A stretch of DNA of 64,000 bases from Rhodoligotrophos sp. CJ14 (lineage in GTDB: Bacteria > Pseudomonadota > Alphaproteobacteria > Rhizobiales > Im1). The notes under the pieces were generated by a model, which did not search any database, was not told the origin of the DNA, and worked only from the letters and a program-made list of their open reading frames with translations. Below, piece by piece: positions 63,877 through 64,000 of the stretch (positions are counted from its first letter, which is position 1; each line of letters begins with the position of its first letter). The stretch is from assembly GCF_038811545.1 (NCBI RefSeq), contig NZ_CP133319.1:3492001-3556000 (forward strand). Reading direction: 5' to 3'. A program made the translations under genes and the position numbers.

Positions 63877-64000
63877 ATGAAGCGTTTGGGTGAGGAGCTT
63901 CAAGAAGTTTTCACCATCGGCATCGACGGCGCCGAGAGGCGCCCCGGCGAGGCCGATGGATTTGTAACGGGGTGTGAAATGCGTTCACGTGATGGGATTG
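63877..64000 (+). CDS. Possible start of a gene running off the window
   Basis: ATG 63877 is preceded by GTGGGGAG and opens a frame that continues to the end of the window (at least 41 codons, starting 'MKRLGEELQEVFTIGIDGAE'). It is divergent from ctrA. No family can be recognised from so short a piece, and it may be spurious. The rest of 63537-63876 is non-coding. Confidence 0.3.
   Translation, partial: MKRLGEELQEVFTIGIDGAERRPGEADGFVTGCEMRSRDGI

Overview
The window comes from an alphaproteobacterium, most likely of the order Hyphomicrobiales (Rhizobiales). The evidence is a ChpT/CtrA cell-cycle pair, the order cpoB-tilS-ftsH-folP-glmM, Omp25-like surface proteins, the alphaproteobacterial type of SerC, an RpoH sigma factor, DUF1127, DUF992 and DUF1134 proteins, and uniformly high-GC coding sequence. 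I see no insertion sequence, prophage, CRISPR array or rRNA operon. One tRNA-Glu(CTC) is present.

Layout. 1-6.6 kb: envelope and housekeeping genes (cpoB end, tilS, ftsH, folP, glmM). 6.8-9.3 kb: three tandem outer-membrane beta-barrel paralogues, the first two followed by clear terminators. 9.3-16.9 kb: accessory genes, namely a small basic exported protein, a truncated-looking HExxH metalloprotease, an SDR/AraC pair, a cold-shock protein, a DUF1127 protein, a methyltransferase, and a GlxA-type regulator whose coding sequence has taken up two palindromic repeat units in frame. 17-26 kb: serine biosynthesis (candidate serC leader, serC, serA), a DUF992 protein, a choline-sulfatase-like enzyme, purA, and a TPP riboswitch with thiC. 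26-28.8 kb: a trimeric autotransporter adhesin and an exported protein.

28.8-34.1 kb is the most unusual part. A RimK-like ATP-grasp ligase and a GNAT/C39-peptidase fusion are translationally coupled on the minus strand. Divergent from them stand five consecutive small paralogous genes whose products (132-150 aa) share a C-terminal W-x(4)-[DE]-x-Y-[WL]-[SA]-[CSH] signature. I read this as a possible peptide- or protein-modification system with an array of substrate proteins; that function is inference.

34.1-40 kb: rpoH, rluD, a small membrane protein, tRNA-Glu, a GAF/HWE histidine kinase, a BON-domain protein and two possible membrane microproteins. 40.6-48.2 kb: a Tat-exported class A beta-lactamase, a bacterial glutamate-receptor-like ion channel, two DUF2382 stress proteins and a glycine-betaine ABC transporter (proVWX), together suggesting envelope and osmotic stress functions. 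48.4-55.9 kb: a catabolic-looking cluster (isochorismatase-like hydrolase, CMD protein, luciferase-like monooxygenase, aldehyde dehydrogenase, flavin reductase fusion, PucR-type regulator, DUF1185 protein). 55.9-64 kb: a diguanylate cyclase, an SMR exporter, a circularly permuted ROK-like kinase, a coiled-coil membrane protein, a DUF1134 protein, cysQ, and convergent chpT and ctrA.
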